Shown here one piece after another: positions 1 through 8,570 of a stretch of 64,000 bases of DNA. The first letter of the stretch is position 1. The number at the start of each line of letters is the position of its first letter. Under the pieces are notes generated by a model, which searched no databases, was not told where the DNA came from, and worked only from the letters and a program-made list of their open reading frames with translations. A program made the position numbers and the translations under genes. This DNA is from Fusobacterium_C necrophorum (GTDB taxonomy: Bacteria; Fusobacteriota; Fusobacteriia; Fusobacteriales; Fusobacteriaceae), in the NCBI RefSeq assembly GCF_900104395.1, contig NZ_FMXX01000007.1. One strand, given 5' to 3'.

Positions 1-186
1 CTCTACCTCTCGTTTCATTCCGGAAACACAAAATTCTTTGTCTTGAAACTCTGCTCGAACCAACTCTACATAGGTAGTATAGCCCGAAATCACATCTGCT
101 TCTTTGAGAATTCGATACGCTCTGACACTAATATCTTCCATATTTCCGGGTCCAATTCCCACAACATAAATTTTTCCTTTATTCAC
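1..186 (-). CDS. cbiH: Cobalt-precorrin-3B C17-methyltransferase, N-terminal part (runs off the window)
   Basis: Only the first ~62 residues are present; the gene continues beyond base 1. The start IYVVGIGPGNMEDISVRAY is the glycine-rich first motif of the SAM-dependent tetrapyrrole methylases, and the following segment (ADVISGYTTYVELV) fits CobJ/CbiH, which methylates C17 with ring contraction. I place the start at a GTG at 186 because the reading frame opens there and it overlaps the end of cbiG by 8 bases, which suggests translational coupling. CbiG acts just after ring contraction, so the adjacency makes sense. The family assignment rests on the N-terminus only; a neighbouring methylase such as CbiF is less likely because that gene is present at 2903. 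Confidence 0.8.
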   Translation of the reverse strand, partial: MNKGKIYVVGIGPGNMEDISVRAYRILKEADVISGYTTYVELVRAEFQDKEFCVSGMKREVE

Positions 187-1198
187 TCTTGATTTCCTCC
201 TCATAGATAGAAATGGTAATTCCCTTGTACTTTGCTTTTTTCTCCAAGAAATGCCCTGTTCTTGAAGAAGATAAATAAGCAACAGGCTCCGACACCGCCC
301 TGACACCAATGTTCCTTTCTACAAAATCCGACCCTTCAAAGCTATGCTGCACTCTCTTGATCTCTTCTCTTCCAATGATAACTAAATTTTTTCCGAGCAT
401 TTCACTCGCTCTTATTAAACCTGCTTCCTCTTTTTTGACATCTACTGTAGCAATATGTTTCACACTTCTCATATCTAAATTATGTTTTCCCATAACAGTT
501 TCTATGGCTTCTACAATCTCTATGGCTTTGGTATCTTTTTTACAACCGATTCCCAAAATCAAATTTTGAGGATATAATCTTGTTATTTGTAATGTTTTCT
601 TATTGGAGAGCAAAATCACTCCTTCGGGATTGGTATTTGTCTCAGGATTTTTTCGAATTTTCACATTTTCAGGCAACAGTATTTCCACTTTTTTTCCGTC
701 CACGATCAGAGAGGTGACCTCTTTTGCTGACTGTAAATCTTCCAATTCTGCCTGCAATTTTTGAGAAATTGTATCCACTGCAATTTTTCCTGTGACGTCT
801 GAACTTGTTGAAATAACGGGAATTAAATTTAATACCTCCGATAACCGATAGGTCATCTCATTGGCTCCTCCCAAATGCCCGGACAACAAAGAAACTACAA
901 AATGTTTTCCCTCATCTATTAGGAGAACAGCAGGATCAGTGTCTTTCGATTTTATCAGAGGAGCTATTTTTCTTATCACAATTCCACTTGCCATAAGAAA
1001 GATATGGGTATCATAGTTTTGAAATTCCTTTTCCAATTCCATTGTAAAATCTTTTATTTGTATAGTATCAATAATAGAAAATTTTCCCAAAGTGTAAACA
1101 ACTATCTCGCCTTCCTCAAAATGGGAAGTCAATATTTCTGCATATTCTTTTGCAATCTCTCCTGCTCCTCTTGTCACGGTCCAGAATGCCAGTTTCAT
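179..1198 (-). CDS. cbiG: Cobalt-precorrin-5A hydrolase CbiG
   Basis: A 339-residue protein of the CbiG family, which opens the lactone ring of cobalt-precorrin-5A and releases acetaldehyde in the anaerobic B12 pathway. The N-terminal half carries TDPAVLLIDEGKHFVVSLLSGHLGGAN, in which the LSGHLGGAN block is a family hallmark. The C-terminal domain begins near LILGIGCKKDT and continues with VKHIATVDVKKEEAGL, both typical of the CbiG C-terminal domain. Length is normal for the two-domain form. It lies between the AlbA-like gene and cbiH, overlapping the latter. Presence of CbiG, CbiD and CbiA marks the oxygen-independent route. Confidence 0.93.
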   Translation of the reverse strand: MKLAFWTVTRGAGEIAKEYAEILTSHFEEGEIVVYTLGKFSIIDTIQIKDFTMELEKEFQNYDTHIFLMASGIVIRKIAPLIKSKDTDPAVLLIDEGKHFVVSLLSGHLGGANEMTYRLSEVLNLIPVISTSSDVTGKIAVDTISQKLQAELEDLQSAKEVTSLIVDGKKVEILLPENVKIRKNPETNTNPEGVILLSNKKTLQITRLYPQNLILGIGCKKDTKAIEIVEAIETVMGKHNLDMRSVKHIATVDVKKEEAGLIRASEMLGKNLVIIGREEIKRVQHSFEGSDFVERNIGVRAVSEPVAYLSSSRTGHFLEKKAKYKGITISIYEEEIKSE

Positions 1199-1281
1199 AA
1201 AAACGCCTTCCTTTCTCCATTCTCCTTATCTTCTATCAAAGTTGCGGTTTAGAGAGTGCCGGTTTTATAAAAACTTCTTTT

Positions 1282-2850
1282 TCAATCCAGCTTCTCTAAC
1301 ATAGATATATATTTTTGATTCTTAGCATTTTTATTAGGATTTGTATACTGTAACTTTCCTTTTTGTATTAAAGGAATTAAAATTTTTCTACTTACATAAC
1401 TTGATGAATTCATATTTAAATATGCCATAATTTCTTTTTTACTTCTAGCTTCTTTGCAATATTCTAAAATTTCAAATTCATACTTATGTACTGTGTCACT
1501 TTTTCCTTCTACTGTGTCACTTTTTCCTTCTACTGTGTCACTTTTTCCTTCTACTGTGTCACTTTTTCCTTCTACTGTGTCACTTTTTCCTTCTACTGTG
1601 TCACTTTTTCCTTCTCCATTATAAAATATGACCTTAAAGCTCCCTCGTTGATTTATGAACTCTGGCTCCGGCAAATCATTTTTTAACATCTCACTTTTCA
1701 TGGTTGGTATTCCAGAATGCCTATTTTCAAGAATGGATTTTTGATTTTCCAATATCTGTACAATCGTTGAATTTCTAACTTCTAACATTGTATCCGTTCC
1801 CAATTGTTCAATTCTATTTCTTCCATATAAAGTCCCTGGACTTTCTATTTCAATTCTGTCTTTATATTTAAAAACTCTTATGTATGATTTTTCAGTATAA
1901 ATACTATAATCCCTGTGAACCAGAGCATTTACAATCGCTTCTCTTAGAGCTACCATTGGATATTCTGAAATATTACTCCTTCTTCCACTACTATCGACAA
2001 CAACTTTTATTCTCATATTTTTTTCTAAAAAATTCATTGCCCCCTCCAGCATTTCTTCAATATTGCCTTCAATTCTGGCATTGTCTGTAAATCGTTCTCC
2101 AATCTTTCCTAATTCTCCTAATTCATATCCGGGAATAATAGAACAGGCTATAAATAGTTGCGGATAAAATTGTTGAGGGTATTCTCCAAAAACCATCATT
2201 CCTGCAAAAGTCGGAAAAATTTCTCCATTTTTTTCTTTCACAATATTGGACAATTTTAAAATAGAGACTTTCCCTTTTTTTGAAAATTTAGGCTTTTCTT
2301 TTTTTATCTTGCGAATATATTCTTCCAACTTTCTCTTATCTAAATTCTTTAGTCGTGATTGTTCAACAATTTTCAAATCTTCATCAATACGCTTTTTATA
2401 AGCATCAAGGGCATATATTTCATATTTTGTCATTCTTTGATCACTATCACCAACTCTAATGTATGCTCCTTTTTCAATACCATTTTTAATATAATAACAA
2501 GGTTTTTCTATTTGATTTAATTCTAAAATTTCCATCACCAGTAATTTTTTGTTTCTATATTCTATTTGCGTAATAATAGGGCGAATACTAGGAAACATTT
2601 TTTGGCTACATATTTCAGAAATTTTTCTTTGTATTTCATTGAAATTCCTTAATCCAACTACTTCAAAATTTCCGTTATTTTTTTCATTGATTCCAAAAAT
2701 GATAATTCCACCTCTCGTATTAGCAAATGCAGAAATAGTATCGTAAATTTTAGGAATTCCTCCTGAAGCACTTTTTACTTCTATCTCTTCACTTTCAGAT
2801 TTGAAATTTAATAATTTCTCTATTTTATCTATTATTTCTCTTTCTGTCAT
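1282..2850 (-). CDS. AlbA_2/Schlafen-like ATP-binding protein with a heptad-repeat linker and C-terminal winged helix
   Basis: A 522-residue protein. Residues ~10-130 look like the AlbA_2 (Schlafen-type) putative nucleic-acid-binding domain: ESEEIEVKSASGGIP, then ISAFANTRGGIIIFGINE. Residues ~290-400 resemble the GHKL-type C-terminal domain seen with it (ALREAIVNALVHRDYS, IESPGTLYG). Residues ~410-455 are six copies of GKSDTV(E/H), followed by a winged-helix-like end (ILEYCKEARSKKEIMAYLNMNSSSYVSRKILIPLIQKG read in two parts). Members are often annotated as putative transcriptional regulators or RecG-like helicases; the real function is unknown. It interrupts the cobalamin cluster between cbiF and cbiG in the same orientation and has no obvious role in B12 synthesis. 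Confidence 0.8.
   Translation of the reverse strand: MTEREIIDKIEKLLNFKSESEEIEVKSASGGIPKIYDTISAFANTRGGIIIFGINEKNNGNFEVVGLRNFNEIQRKISEICSQKMFPSIRPIITQIEYRNKKLLVMEILELNQIEKPCYYIKNGIEKGAYIRVGDSDQRMTKYEIYALDAYKKRIDEDLKIVEQSRLKNLDKRKLEEYIRKIKKEKPKFSKKGKVSILKLSNIVKEKNGEIFPTFAGMMVFGEYPQQFYPQLFIACSIIPGYELGELGKIGERFTDNARIEGNIEEMLEGAMNFLEKNMRIKVVVDSSGRRSNISEYPMVALREAIVNALVHRDYSIYTEKSYIRVFKYKDRIEIESPGTLYGRNRIEQLGTDTMLEVRNSTIVQILENQKSILENRHSGIPTMKSEMLKNDLPEPEFINQRGSFKVIFYNGEGKSDTVEGKSDTVEGKSDTVEGKSDTVEGKSDTVEGKSDTVHKYEFEILEYCKEARSKKEIMAYLNMNSSSYVSRKILIPLIQKGKLQYTNPNKNAKNQKYISMLEKLD
1490..1615 (-). repeat. Six tandem copies of a 21-bp unit inside the AlbA-like gene
   Basis: The unit cactttttccttctactgtg(t) occurs six times head to tail with essentially no divergence. 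It encodes GKSDTVE on the minus strand. Because 21 is a multiple of three, copy-number changes keep the reading frame and only lengthen or shorten the linker between the ATPase-like and winged-helix domains. The near identity of copies suggests recent expansion or ongoing homogenisation. Confidence 0.95.
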
Positions 2851-2902
2851 ACCTTATTCCTCTTTTCTCGTATACTAAGTAAAAATAATAAATTTCATAA
2901 TA

Positions 2903-3682
2903 CTATATTTTTTGCTTGATTCCCTTTCGATATTCATGAGTAAAATATTTATCATACAACTTTGATTTTTCATATTCATTTCCCAAAAAATCTCCAACTA
3001 AAATCTGTGCCGTTTTTTCAATTTTTGCTTCTCTCACCTTCACTTCAATGTTTTCCAAGGTTCCCATCACAATTTTCTGATCTTCCCAAGTTGCTCTCTG
3101 CACGACTGCAATGGGAGTTTCTTTCGGGTAAGAAGTTTCCAATCGTTTGACAACTTCTCCTATCATGTGTACGGACAAAAATATAGCCATGGAAGCTCGG
3201 TGGCTTGCTAAACTTTCCAAACTTTCTCTTTCCGGAACCGGAGTTCTTCCCTCCAATCTGGTACAAATAACAGTTTGTGAAATATTGGGTAAGGTAAATT
3301 CTTTTTTGATCGCTGCCGCCGAAGCCAAAAAAGAACTGACTCCGGGAATCACTTCATAATCAATTCCATATTCATCCAATAAATCCATTTGTTCCCGATG
3401 AGCTCCAAAGATAGCAGGATCCCCCGTATGCACTCTAGCCACTTTTTTCCCGGAAAAAATTCCTTCTTTCATCACAGATACCACCTCTTCCAAAGTCATA
3501 GAGGCGGAGTTATAAATTTCTACTCCCTCCTTATGGCAATCAATGACTTGTTTCGGCACCAAAGATCCTGCATAAATGATAATATCCGCTTCTTTCACCA
3601 AGCGTTGTCCTTTGACAGTAATCAGTTCAGGATCTCCTGGTCCCGCTCCTATAAAGTAAACTTTTTCTTGATATTTTTCCAT
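2903..3682 (-). CDS. cbiF: Cobalt-precorrin-4 C11-methyltransferase CbiF/CobM
   Basis: A tetrapyrrole methylase of 259 residues from the chosen start. It opens KVYFIGAGPGDPELITVKGQ (the first SAM-binding motif), then IIYAGSLVPKQVI, VARVHTGDPAIFGAHREQM and YEVIPGVSSFLASAAAI, all characteristic of CobM/CbiF, which methylates C11 of cobalt-precorrin-4. The start at 3682 is preferred over an upstream in-frame ATG at 3718 because a GAGAGGAAG ribosome binding site sits at the right distance and the family begins here. It belongs to the minus-strand cobalamin cluster, followed by the AlbA-like gene rather than directly by cbiG. Confidence 0.95.
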   Translation of the reverse strand: MEKYQEKVYFIGAGPGDPELITVKGQRLVKEADIIIYAGSLVPKQVIDCHKEGVEIYNSASMTLEEVVSVMKEGIFSGKKVARVHTGDPAIFGAHREQMDLLDEYGIDYEVIPGVSSFLASAAAIKKEFTLPNISQTVICTRLEGRTPVPERESLESLASHRASMAIFLSVHMIGEVVKRLETSYPKETPIAVVQRATWEDQKIVMGTLENIEVKVREAKIEKTAQILVGDFLGNEYEKSKLYDKYFTHEYRKGIKQKI

Positions 3683-3724
3683 GTCATCTTCCTCTCTCAT
3701 TTTGACAATCCTATCCAATCCATT

Positions 3725-4408
3725 TTAATAACTAAAACTTTGGGTTACATCCGGATTTTGAATTGCATGTTCATATAATTCTTTTCTTTCCTTAAAATTT
3801 TTATTAGATTTTTCTACCTGTTCTTTTGCTTCTGAATTTACTTCTTTGATATAAGGATTATTTCCTATACTTGAATGTATTGCAACTCCAAATGGAGTTA
3901 CAATATCAAATCTCAAAACAAGTTCTGTCCATTCCTTATCCAGATAAAATTTATATCCATCATAGTAGGAACCGCCACCATTATCATAATAAATAGCATT
4001 TCCATATTTTACTTTTATTAAATAGTCTATCTCTTTTTTATTTTTTCTGTCATAAACAACAGCTTTATTATTTTCTACTAATTCAGCAAAGTAATTATGA
4101 ACAAAATCAAACTTCTTATCTTTATAGGATATTTTATTTTTAATATCTGTTATCTTATCCTTTCTACGTCTATTATAAGCTTCCAATAAATCATTTTTAC
4201 TTACCAAAATATCATAGTCTATCCCTTTATAAGTAACAATTTCCTTTTTATTCTCCGGTAGAATATAATTTAAACTAATTTCTTTTTCAAAAGTTTCTGT
4301 CAATTCAACATATCTCTTTCTTCTCGTTTCATAAGTTCCTTTCACTACTGTTTCTGCAAACCCTTGCATAGCAAGCATTAAAAATAATATAGCCACTATT
4401 TTCTTCAT
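3725..4408 (-). CDS. Predicted secreted protein of unknown function
   Basis: A 227-residue protein that I do not recognise. It begins with a clear signal peptide (MKKIVAILFLMLAMQGFA, likely cut before ETVVKG), so it should be exported to the periplasm. The mature part is rich in Lys, Glu and Tyr, with YETRRKRYVELTETFEKE and a glycine/tyrosine stretch YDNGGGSYYDGYKFYLD. No cysteine follows the signal, so it is not a lipoprotein. A GAGGGAGT ribosome binding site precedes the ATG at 4408. It sits between cbiL and cbiF in the cobalamin cluster; nothing in the sequence ties it to B12. Confidence 0.6.
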   Translation of the reverse strand: MKKIVAILFLMLAMQGFAETVVKGTYETRRKRYVELTETFEKEISLNYILPENKKEIVTYKGIDYDILVSKNDLLEAYNRRRKDKITDIKNKISYKDKKFDFVHNYFAELVENNKAVVYDRKNKKEIDYLIKVKYGNAIYYDNGGGSYYDGYKFYLDKEWTELVLRFDIVTPFGVAIHSSIGNNPYIKEVNSEAKEQVEKSNKNFKERKELYEHAIQNPDVTQSFSY

Positions 4409-4459
4409 ATTACTCCCTCTCTTTTTTTGTGAATTTAATATAAACGAACATCTTGTATT

Positions 4460-5173
4460 CTAGTGTTTTCTCCATGTTTCAAAACCTGTTTTTTTCACAA
4501 TTAAGGTCGTAAAATACGGAATATCCTCTTCTACCATATCTTTTATATCATAATAAACCTTTTGATTTTCTTTTCCGCAATTGGAAACCATAATAATTTT
4601 ATCTATATTTCCTGTTTGGATAAGTGCTTGTTTTAACCCTTCAAAATTTCTCTTTACTTTCATAAAAACTATGTTATCACTGTGTTTCAATTCAAAATCT
4701 ATATCTGTTTTTTTATTAAGAGATATCACTTTTAAATCTTCATCTCCTATCATAAGCGGAAAATTAAATCTTGATGCCATGTCCACAAAGGAAGAAATTC
4801 CAGGAACGGTTTCTACCAGATATTTTTCAGGTAAATGTTCCAATAAATAAACATAAGTACTATACGTCATCGTATCTCCTATTGTCAAAAAACCGACATT
4901 TTTCCCTTGTTCCAATAATTCTTGAATGAACATGGCATTTCTTTTTCGTGCTTCTCTTCTTTCCTCTAAAGATTTTAGCATGGGAAATTCCATAAATACT
5001 TTTTCAATCTCTTCTTTCATATATTGCTTTGTGATTTCATAGGCTACACTGCCTTCATCTTTTTTCGCCTCCGGTAAAACAACCACATCTAATTTTTTTA
5101 AGATATTGATTGCTTTTAAAGTGATTTCTTCCGGGTCTCCAACTCCAACTCCAATTCCATAAAATTTATTCAT
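4460..5173 (-). CDS. cbiL: Cobalt-precorrin-2 C20-methyltransferase CbiL/CobI
   Basis: A 237-residue tetrapyrrole methylase that adds the C20 methyl group, the first committed methylation after precorrin-2. Motifs: FYGIGVGVGDPEEITLKAI at the N-terminus, VGFLTIGDTMTYSTYVYLLE in the middle and VETVPGISSFVDMASRF next. TIGDTMTYSTY is the CobI/CbiL signature that separates it from CbiF and CbiH. Length matches the family. It is placed downstream of the decayed accessory block (5.3-10.0 kb) and upstream of the secreted-protein gene. Confidence 0.95.
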   Translation of the reverse strand: MNKFYGIGVGVGDPEEITLKAINILKKLDVVVLPEAKKDEGSVAYEITKQYMKEEIEKVFMEFPMLKSLEERREARKRNAMFIQELLEQGKNVGFLTIGDTMTYSTYVYLLEHLPEKYLVETVPGISSFVDMASRFNFPLMIGDEDLKVISLNKKTDIDFELKHSDNIVFMKVKRNFEGLKQALIQTGNIDKIIMVSNCGKENQKVYYDIKDMVEEDIPYFTTLIVKKTGFETWRKH

Positions 5174-5272
5174 ACTTTATATCGCTCCCTATTCTTATAA
5201 TATATATTCATTTTCTTAAAAAACTAAATTTATACTCTGCTCCAGCTTGATAGTACTTATTTTCATCTTCTC

Positions 5273-5821
5273 TTAACTATATTTTTTTATACTGTAAATA
5301 TATTTTATTGCTTTTTCAACTTCTTCTTTTGAAGCAGAGTAGATATTGACTATCAACAGATAACCATCAATCGCAATTCCACATGAAACAGCATAGACTT
5401 TTTCATAATTTTCATAGTAAGAATACTCATAGCATTTCATTTTAGGATTTTTTATTTTAATTTTGTTTAAATTTAATTTCTTCTCTGATACTTTTGTATT
5501 GAGTTTTAATTCTGTACTCCTAACTATTGTTTCAAAAAGTTCAAATAATTCAAAAAATGGAACTTCTACTCTCCCATTAACTTCGTCTTTAACAAAATGA
5601 AAATTTACTATTCTAAAGGTTAAATCACTATCGGGGGGATAATATATATGATGTCCATCTACTTCATCAATTTCTTCTACCCAATTTTGTGGGAAATGAA
5701 TAGTCCATTCATTATCAAGATTAAAACCTTTTGTTCTCTGCATTGAATAAGTTAGAAAAAATAATGACAGTAAAACTAGTATAAATATAAGCAACAAAAT
5801 TTTTTTTAAATTCATAATCAA
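5273..5821 (-). CDS. Membrane-anchored or secreted protein of unknown function
   Basis: A 182-residue protein I do not recognise. The first ~27 residues (MIMNLKKILLLIFILVLLSL onward) form a hydrophobic signal or anchor helix; the rest is a soluble, charged domain with FNLDNEWTIHFPQNWVEEID and HHIYYPPDSDLTFRI, suggesting an extracytoplasmic beta-rich fold. A TAGGAG ribosome binding site stands seven bases before the ATG at 5821; a second in-frame ATG lies two codons in. Only four bases separate it from the frameshifted gene upstream (5826-6694), so the two were probably co-transcribed. Confidence 0.55.
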   Translation of the reverse strand: MIMNLKKILLLIFILVLLSLFFLTYSMQRTKGFNLDNEWTIHFPQNWVEEIDEVDGHHIYYPPDSDLTFRIVNFHFVKDEVNGRVEVPFFELFELFETIVRSTELKLNTKVSEKKLNLNKIKIKNPKMKCYEYSYYENYEKVYAVSCGIAIDGYLLIVNIYSASKEEVEKAIKYIYSIKKYS

Positions 5822-5825
5822 TCTC

Positions 5826-6694
5826 CTAAGAATTATTTTCTATTTCCCCCATCCAATATTTTATTCTATTGGGTAATATTTTTTTATTTTTTAAAATAAA
5901 ATCTAAAATTTCATCTTTTTTTAAACATACCACATTATTAATACCCCTTCCTTTATATCCACCTAATGCAAACAAATATACTTTATTATTATTTTCAGTT
6001 AAGTTTATATAATTTTCTGGGACTAATATTTCATTACCCGTTTTTACCTGAGTATAACACTTTTCTTTTCCATCTCTACTTATCATAACAAATTCATACT
6101 TTGCTGTGTCTATTTTATTTGTACTAGTATATATTAAATAATTTTTTTCTAATTGAAGATATAGACTTATAATTTCTTCAACATCTTCTGCTAACAAGAA
6201 ATTTAAAAAATCTTTAATTTCTTCAACCCTATAAGGTTTGTTACCTAGTTTTCTATTATAAATTTTTTGGTCATTTCAAAAATATTTTTACCATGAATTC
6301 TTTGCAAAGTAGCATTGGGTCTAAATGAGTTTACTACTTTTCCTGGAACTTCTTCTACAGTTCCAACTTTGACATATTCTACAGGAAAGTAGCTAAAGAT
6401 ATCATTTACATCATTAGCATGTTCATAACTATACTGCCATTTGTCTGTAACTCTACATATATAAAAAATATTGTCTCTATCTCTTGCCCATATCAAATCA
6501 TCTTCTTCAATTTCAGAATAACAATTTATTACTTTTTTAAGTCCGTTATCTTTATTATATTGCTCTAAAACTAGTTTTTTATAGTTTTCAAAGTTATTTT
6601 TACTTTTAAATTTTTCTAAATTTTCCTCATTTAATCCCCAACCTACACCTAATATATTTTGCTCTTTACAAAATTTAAATGGATTTTTATTTAT
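5826..6694 (-). pseudogene. Frameshifted and 5'-truncated gene of unknown family
   Basis: Two open segments in different frames read as one protein. The upstream part (to ~6252) contains NPFKFCKEQNILGVGWGLNE, then IWARDRDNIFYICRVTDKWQ; the downstream part continues YNRKLGNKPYRVEEIKDFLN and runs to the stop at 5826. A single-base slip near 6250-6265, next to an A6 run, joins them. The 5' end is lost at 6694/6695, where the sequence switches to a DUF4143 fragment. The WARD...YICRV part is reminiscent of small PUA/EVE-like reader domains in restriction contexts, but that is only a resemblance. Total surviving length is ~290 codons. Confidence 0.6.
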
Positions 6695-6939
6695 AGCACT
6701 TTAATTCCATCATAATCAGTGTTTATCATCACATCATCTAAAGTTAGTAAATATTTAGGATAGTTGTCTTTTATCTTTTTAAAAGGTTCCAATTCTCGTT
6801 TTAACATATTTTCCTCTAACACCGTTAAAACAACCTGATAATATTCTATCTCATTTGCATTCACAACAACAAAATCAATTTCCCTTTTATCAAATTTCCT
6901 CACATAAACATACCTCTTTCCTCTGAGTACTTCAATAAC
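6695..6939 (-). pseudogene. C-terminal fragment of a DUF4143 ATPase (partial duplicate of 8810-9050)
   Basis: This stretch encodes KFDKREIDFVVVNANEIEYY and continues to DDVMINTDYDGIKVL, matching the C-terminal ~80 residues of the ATPase at 8779-10013 with roughly 88% DNA identity by eye. The fragment ends abruptly at the AGTGCT shared by both copies; here the next bases give a stop, whereas the full copy continues NALEWLLGE. It is fused in frame at its upstream end to an HsdS remnant. It cannot be an active ATPase because the P-loop half is absent. Confidence 0.8.
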
Positions 6940-7076
6940 ATAATTGATAAATTTGTCAAGTATTTTTACAATTTTTTCTTGGATTTCTAGTGAAGGAATT
7001 GGAATTTCAAATCTTCCTAAATCTTTCCCATACACATGCAAAATACGACTTCCTTGCTTTCATTCAAAAATTTTAT
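6940..7076 (-). pseudogene. hsdS: HsdS remnant (type I restriction specificity subunit, C-terminal conserved region)
   Basis: The minus strand encodes GSRILHVYGKDLGRFEIPIP followed by SLEIQEKIVKILDKFINYV. The IPIPxLExQEKIVxILDKF block is the well-known conserved helix at the end of HsdS target-recognition domains. Both recognition domains are missing, and the frame runs directly into a DUF4143 fragment at ~6939. It lies directly downstream of rhuM, the usual place of hsdS in hsdM-rhuM-hsdS loci. It is non-functional as a specificity subunit. Confidence 0.8.
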
Positions 7077-7078
7077 GC

Positions 7079-8092
7079 TCATTTTTTATTTCTCACTTTT
7101 TCTTTTCCTATTTTTTCCAATCTTTTTATTTCATCAAGATAATCTTTTTCTACTTGTGTCAATGTTTTTTGGCTATATTTCTTATACTCATCTGTTACTT
7201 TATCAATCATTTGCTTTCTTGAAATTTTTCCATGATCTTTTAATAATTCTTCTCCTGTAGCTGTTAAAATATTATCTACATGTTCAACCCAATCTTTCAT
7301 TGTCATTGTAATTTCTTTCTGTGCCTGTCTTTCAGCAAAATCTAAATAACCTGAAACCAAAGCATTTAAGCTTTTCAACTCTTTCTCACTTAAATAATTT
7401 TTTGCAATCTTAGCCTCAGTCAAAGTGGGCTGCTCTCCTTTAAAAATAGTTAATCCCATAAAGTCCTTATTACTATCTACTCGTTGATAAATAATCTCAC
7501 TTGCTGTATTGTGACTAATTGCATAATGCATTTTATTCTGAACCATTGCAAAGAAATTTCTAGCTTCTTCGCTTTTTGAATCATAATCAATACTGGTAGA
7601 AAATAAATCCAAAATTTGACGATAAAATACTTTTTCTGAGGAACGAATATCTCGAATTCTATCTAAAAGTTCCTTGAAATAGTTGCCCCCACCAAGGTTT
7701 TTAAGCCTTTCATCGTCCATAGCAAAACCTTTTACTAAATACTCTTTTAAAATTGTCGTAGCATAATTTCTAAATTGTATCCCTCTTGGTGAACGAACAC
7801 GATATCCTATTGCTAATATCATATCTAAATTATAAAACTTTACTGTATTCGTTTGTGTTTTCCCTCTTATTGCACCATGTTGAGTGGTATGCAACTGATA
7901 GTTGCATACCACTTTTTCTTCCAATTCTCCATCATCAAATATAGCTTTTATATGCTTGGTTATATTTTGTCTTGTAGTTTGAAAAAGTTCTGCTATTTCT
8001 AATTGATTTAGCCAAATTGTTCCATCAAGTAAATGAAGTTCTATTCTACTATTTCCATCTTCTGTATTGTAAATAATAATATCATTCTTCAT
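7079..8092 (-). CDS. rhuM: RhuM family protein, intact
   Basis: A 337-residue protein of the Virulence_RhuM family, named for a Salmonella pathogenicity-island gene and often found between hsdM and hsdS. The N-terminus contains LDGTIWLNQLEIAELFQTTR and QNITKHIKAIFDDGELEE, an HTH/KilA-N-like region, then TVKFYNLDMILAIGYRVRSP and RGIQFRNYATTILKEYLVKG, which are family hallmarks. Biochemical function is unknown. The ATG at 8092 overlaps the end of the hsdM remnant (stop at 8082), as expected for the original operon. It has full family length and no frame disruption, although hsdM before it and hsdS after it are both broken. Confidence 0.9.
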   Translation of the reverse strand: MKNDIIIYNTEDGNSRIELHLLDGTIWLNQLEIAELFQTTRQNITKHIKAIFDDGELEEKVVCNYQLHTTQHGAIRGKTQTNTVKFYNLDMILAIGYRVRSPRGIQFRNYATTILKEYLVKGFAMDDERLKNLGGGNYFKELLDRIRDIRSSEKVFYRQILDLFSTSIDYDSKSEEARNFFAMVQNKMHYAISHNTASEIIYQRVDSNKDFMGLTIFKGEQPTLTEAKIAKNYLSEKELKSLNALVSGYLDFAERQAQKEITMTMKDWVEHVDNILTATGEELLKDHGKISRKQMIDKVTDEYKKYSQKTLTQVEKDYLDEIKRLEKIGKEKVRNKK

Positions 8093-8570
8093 CTTCCAAC
8101 TCCTTTACAATTTCACTGATAGAAGTCCTTAATTCCTCTATTCTTTTAACCATTACCTCAATTTTCTGACTTAACACTTTAATGTCAATTACTCTCTTGT
8201 ATCTTCTTTTTCCGCATAGGTTGACACAGATAAGCTATAGTCATTTTCTTCAATTTCTCTTTCATCTACATACCTTGAAAAATATTCTTTATCTCTTCTG
8301 TTTCTAAATTCTTCTACAATATTCCTGATATTGCTTTCTTCTAAGATATTATTATTTGTTTCCTTTTTAAATTCTTTGCTTGCATCAATAAACAATACTT
8401 TATGTTCTGTCTTATTTTTAAGCCTTTTATATCGTTTTCTGATACATAACCAATACTACTTGGCTTCAATTGCCTTGAAAATATTTGATAAATCCGTATT
8501 TAAGTTTTCATTTTTTCGAGCTATCTTTATCACATTTTCAAACAATTGGCTTGGTAAGATAAAAATCCCT
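8082..8570 (-). pseudogene. hsdM: HsdM remnant: N-terminal and C-terminal pieces joined by a large deletion
   Basis: Reading the minus strand across frame changes gives ILPSQLFENVIKIARKNENL, NTDLSNIFKAIEAK, SIGYVSENDIKGL (the HsdM_N helical domain) and then, without the methyltransferase core, HKVLFIDASKEFKKETNNN and YFSRYVDEREIEENDYSLSV (the HsdM C-terminus). The SAM-binding and NPPF motifs are absent, so ~300 residues have been deleted. A further frameshift near 8190 separates the final ~40 residues, which end at a TGA overlapping the rhuM start. It is a dead gene but identifies the locus as type I restriction-modification. Confidence 0.8.

Noticed and set aside
1490..1615. Short regular repeats that could be taken for a CRISPR array
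   Set aside because: The 21-bp units are directly joined without spacers and lie in frame inside a protein gene.
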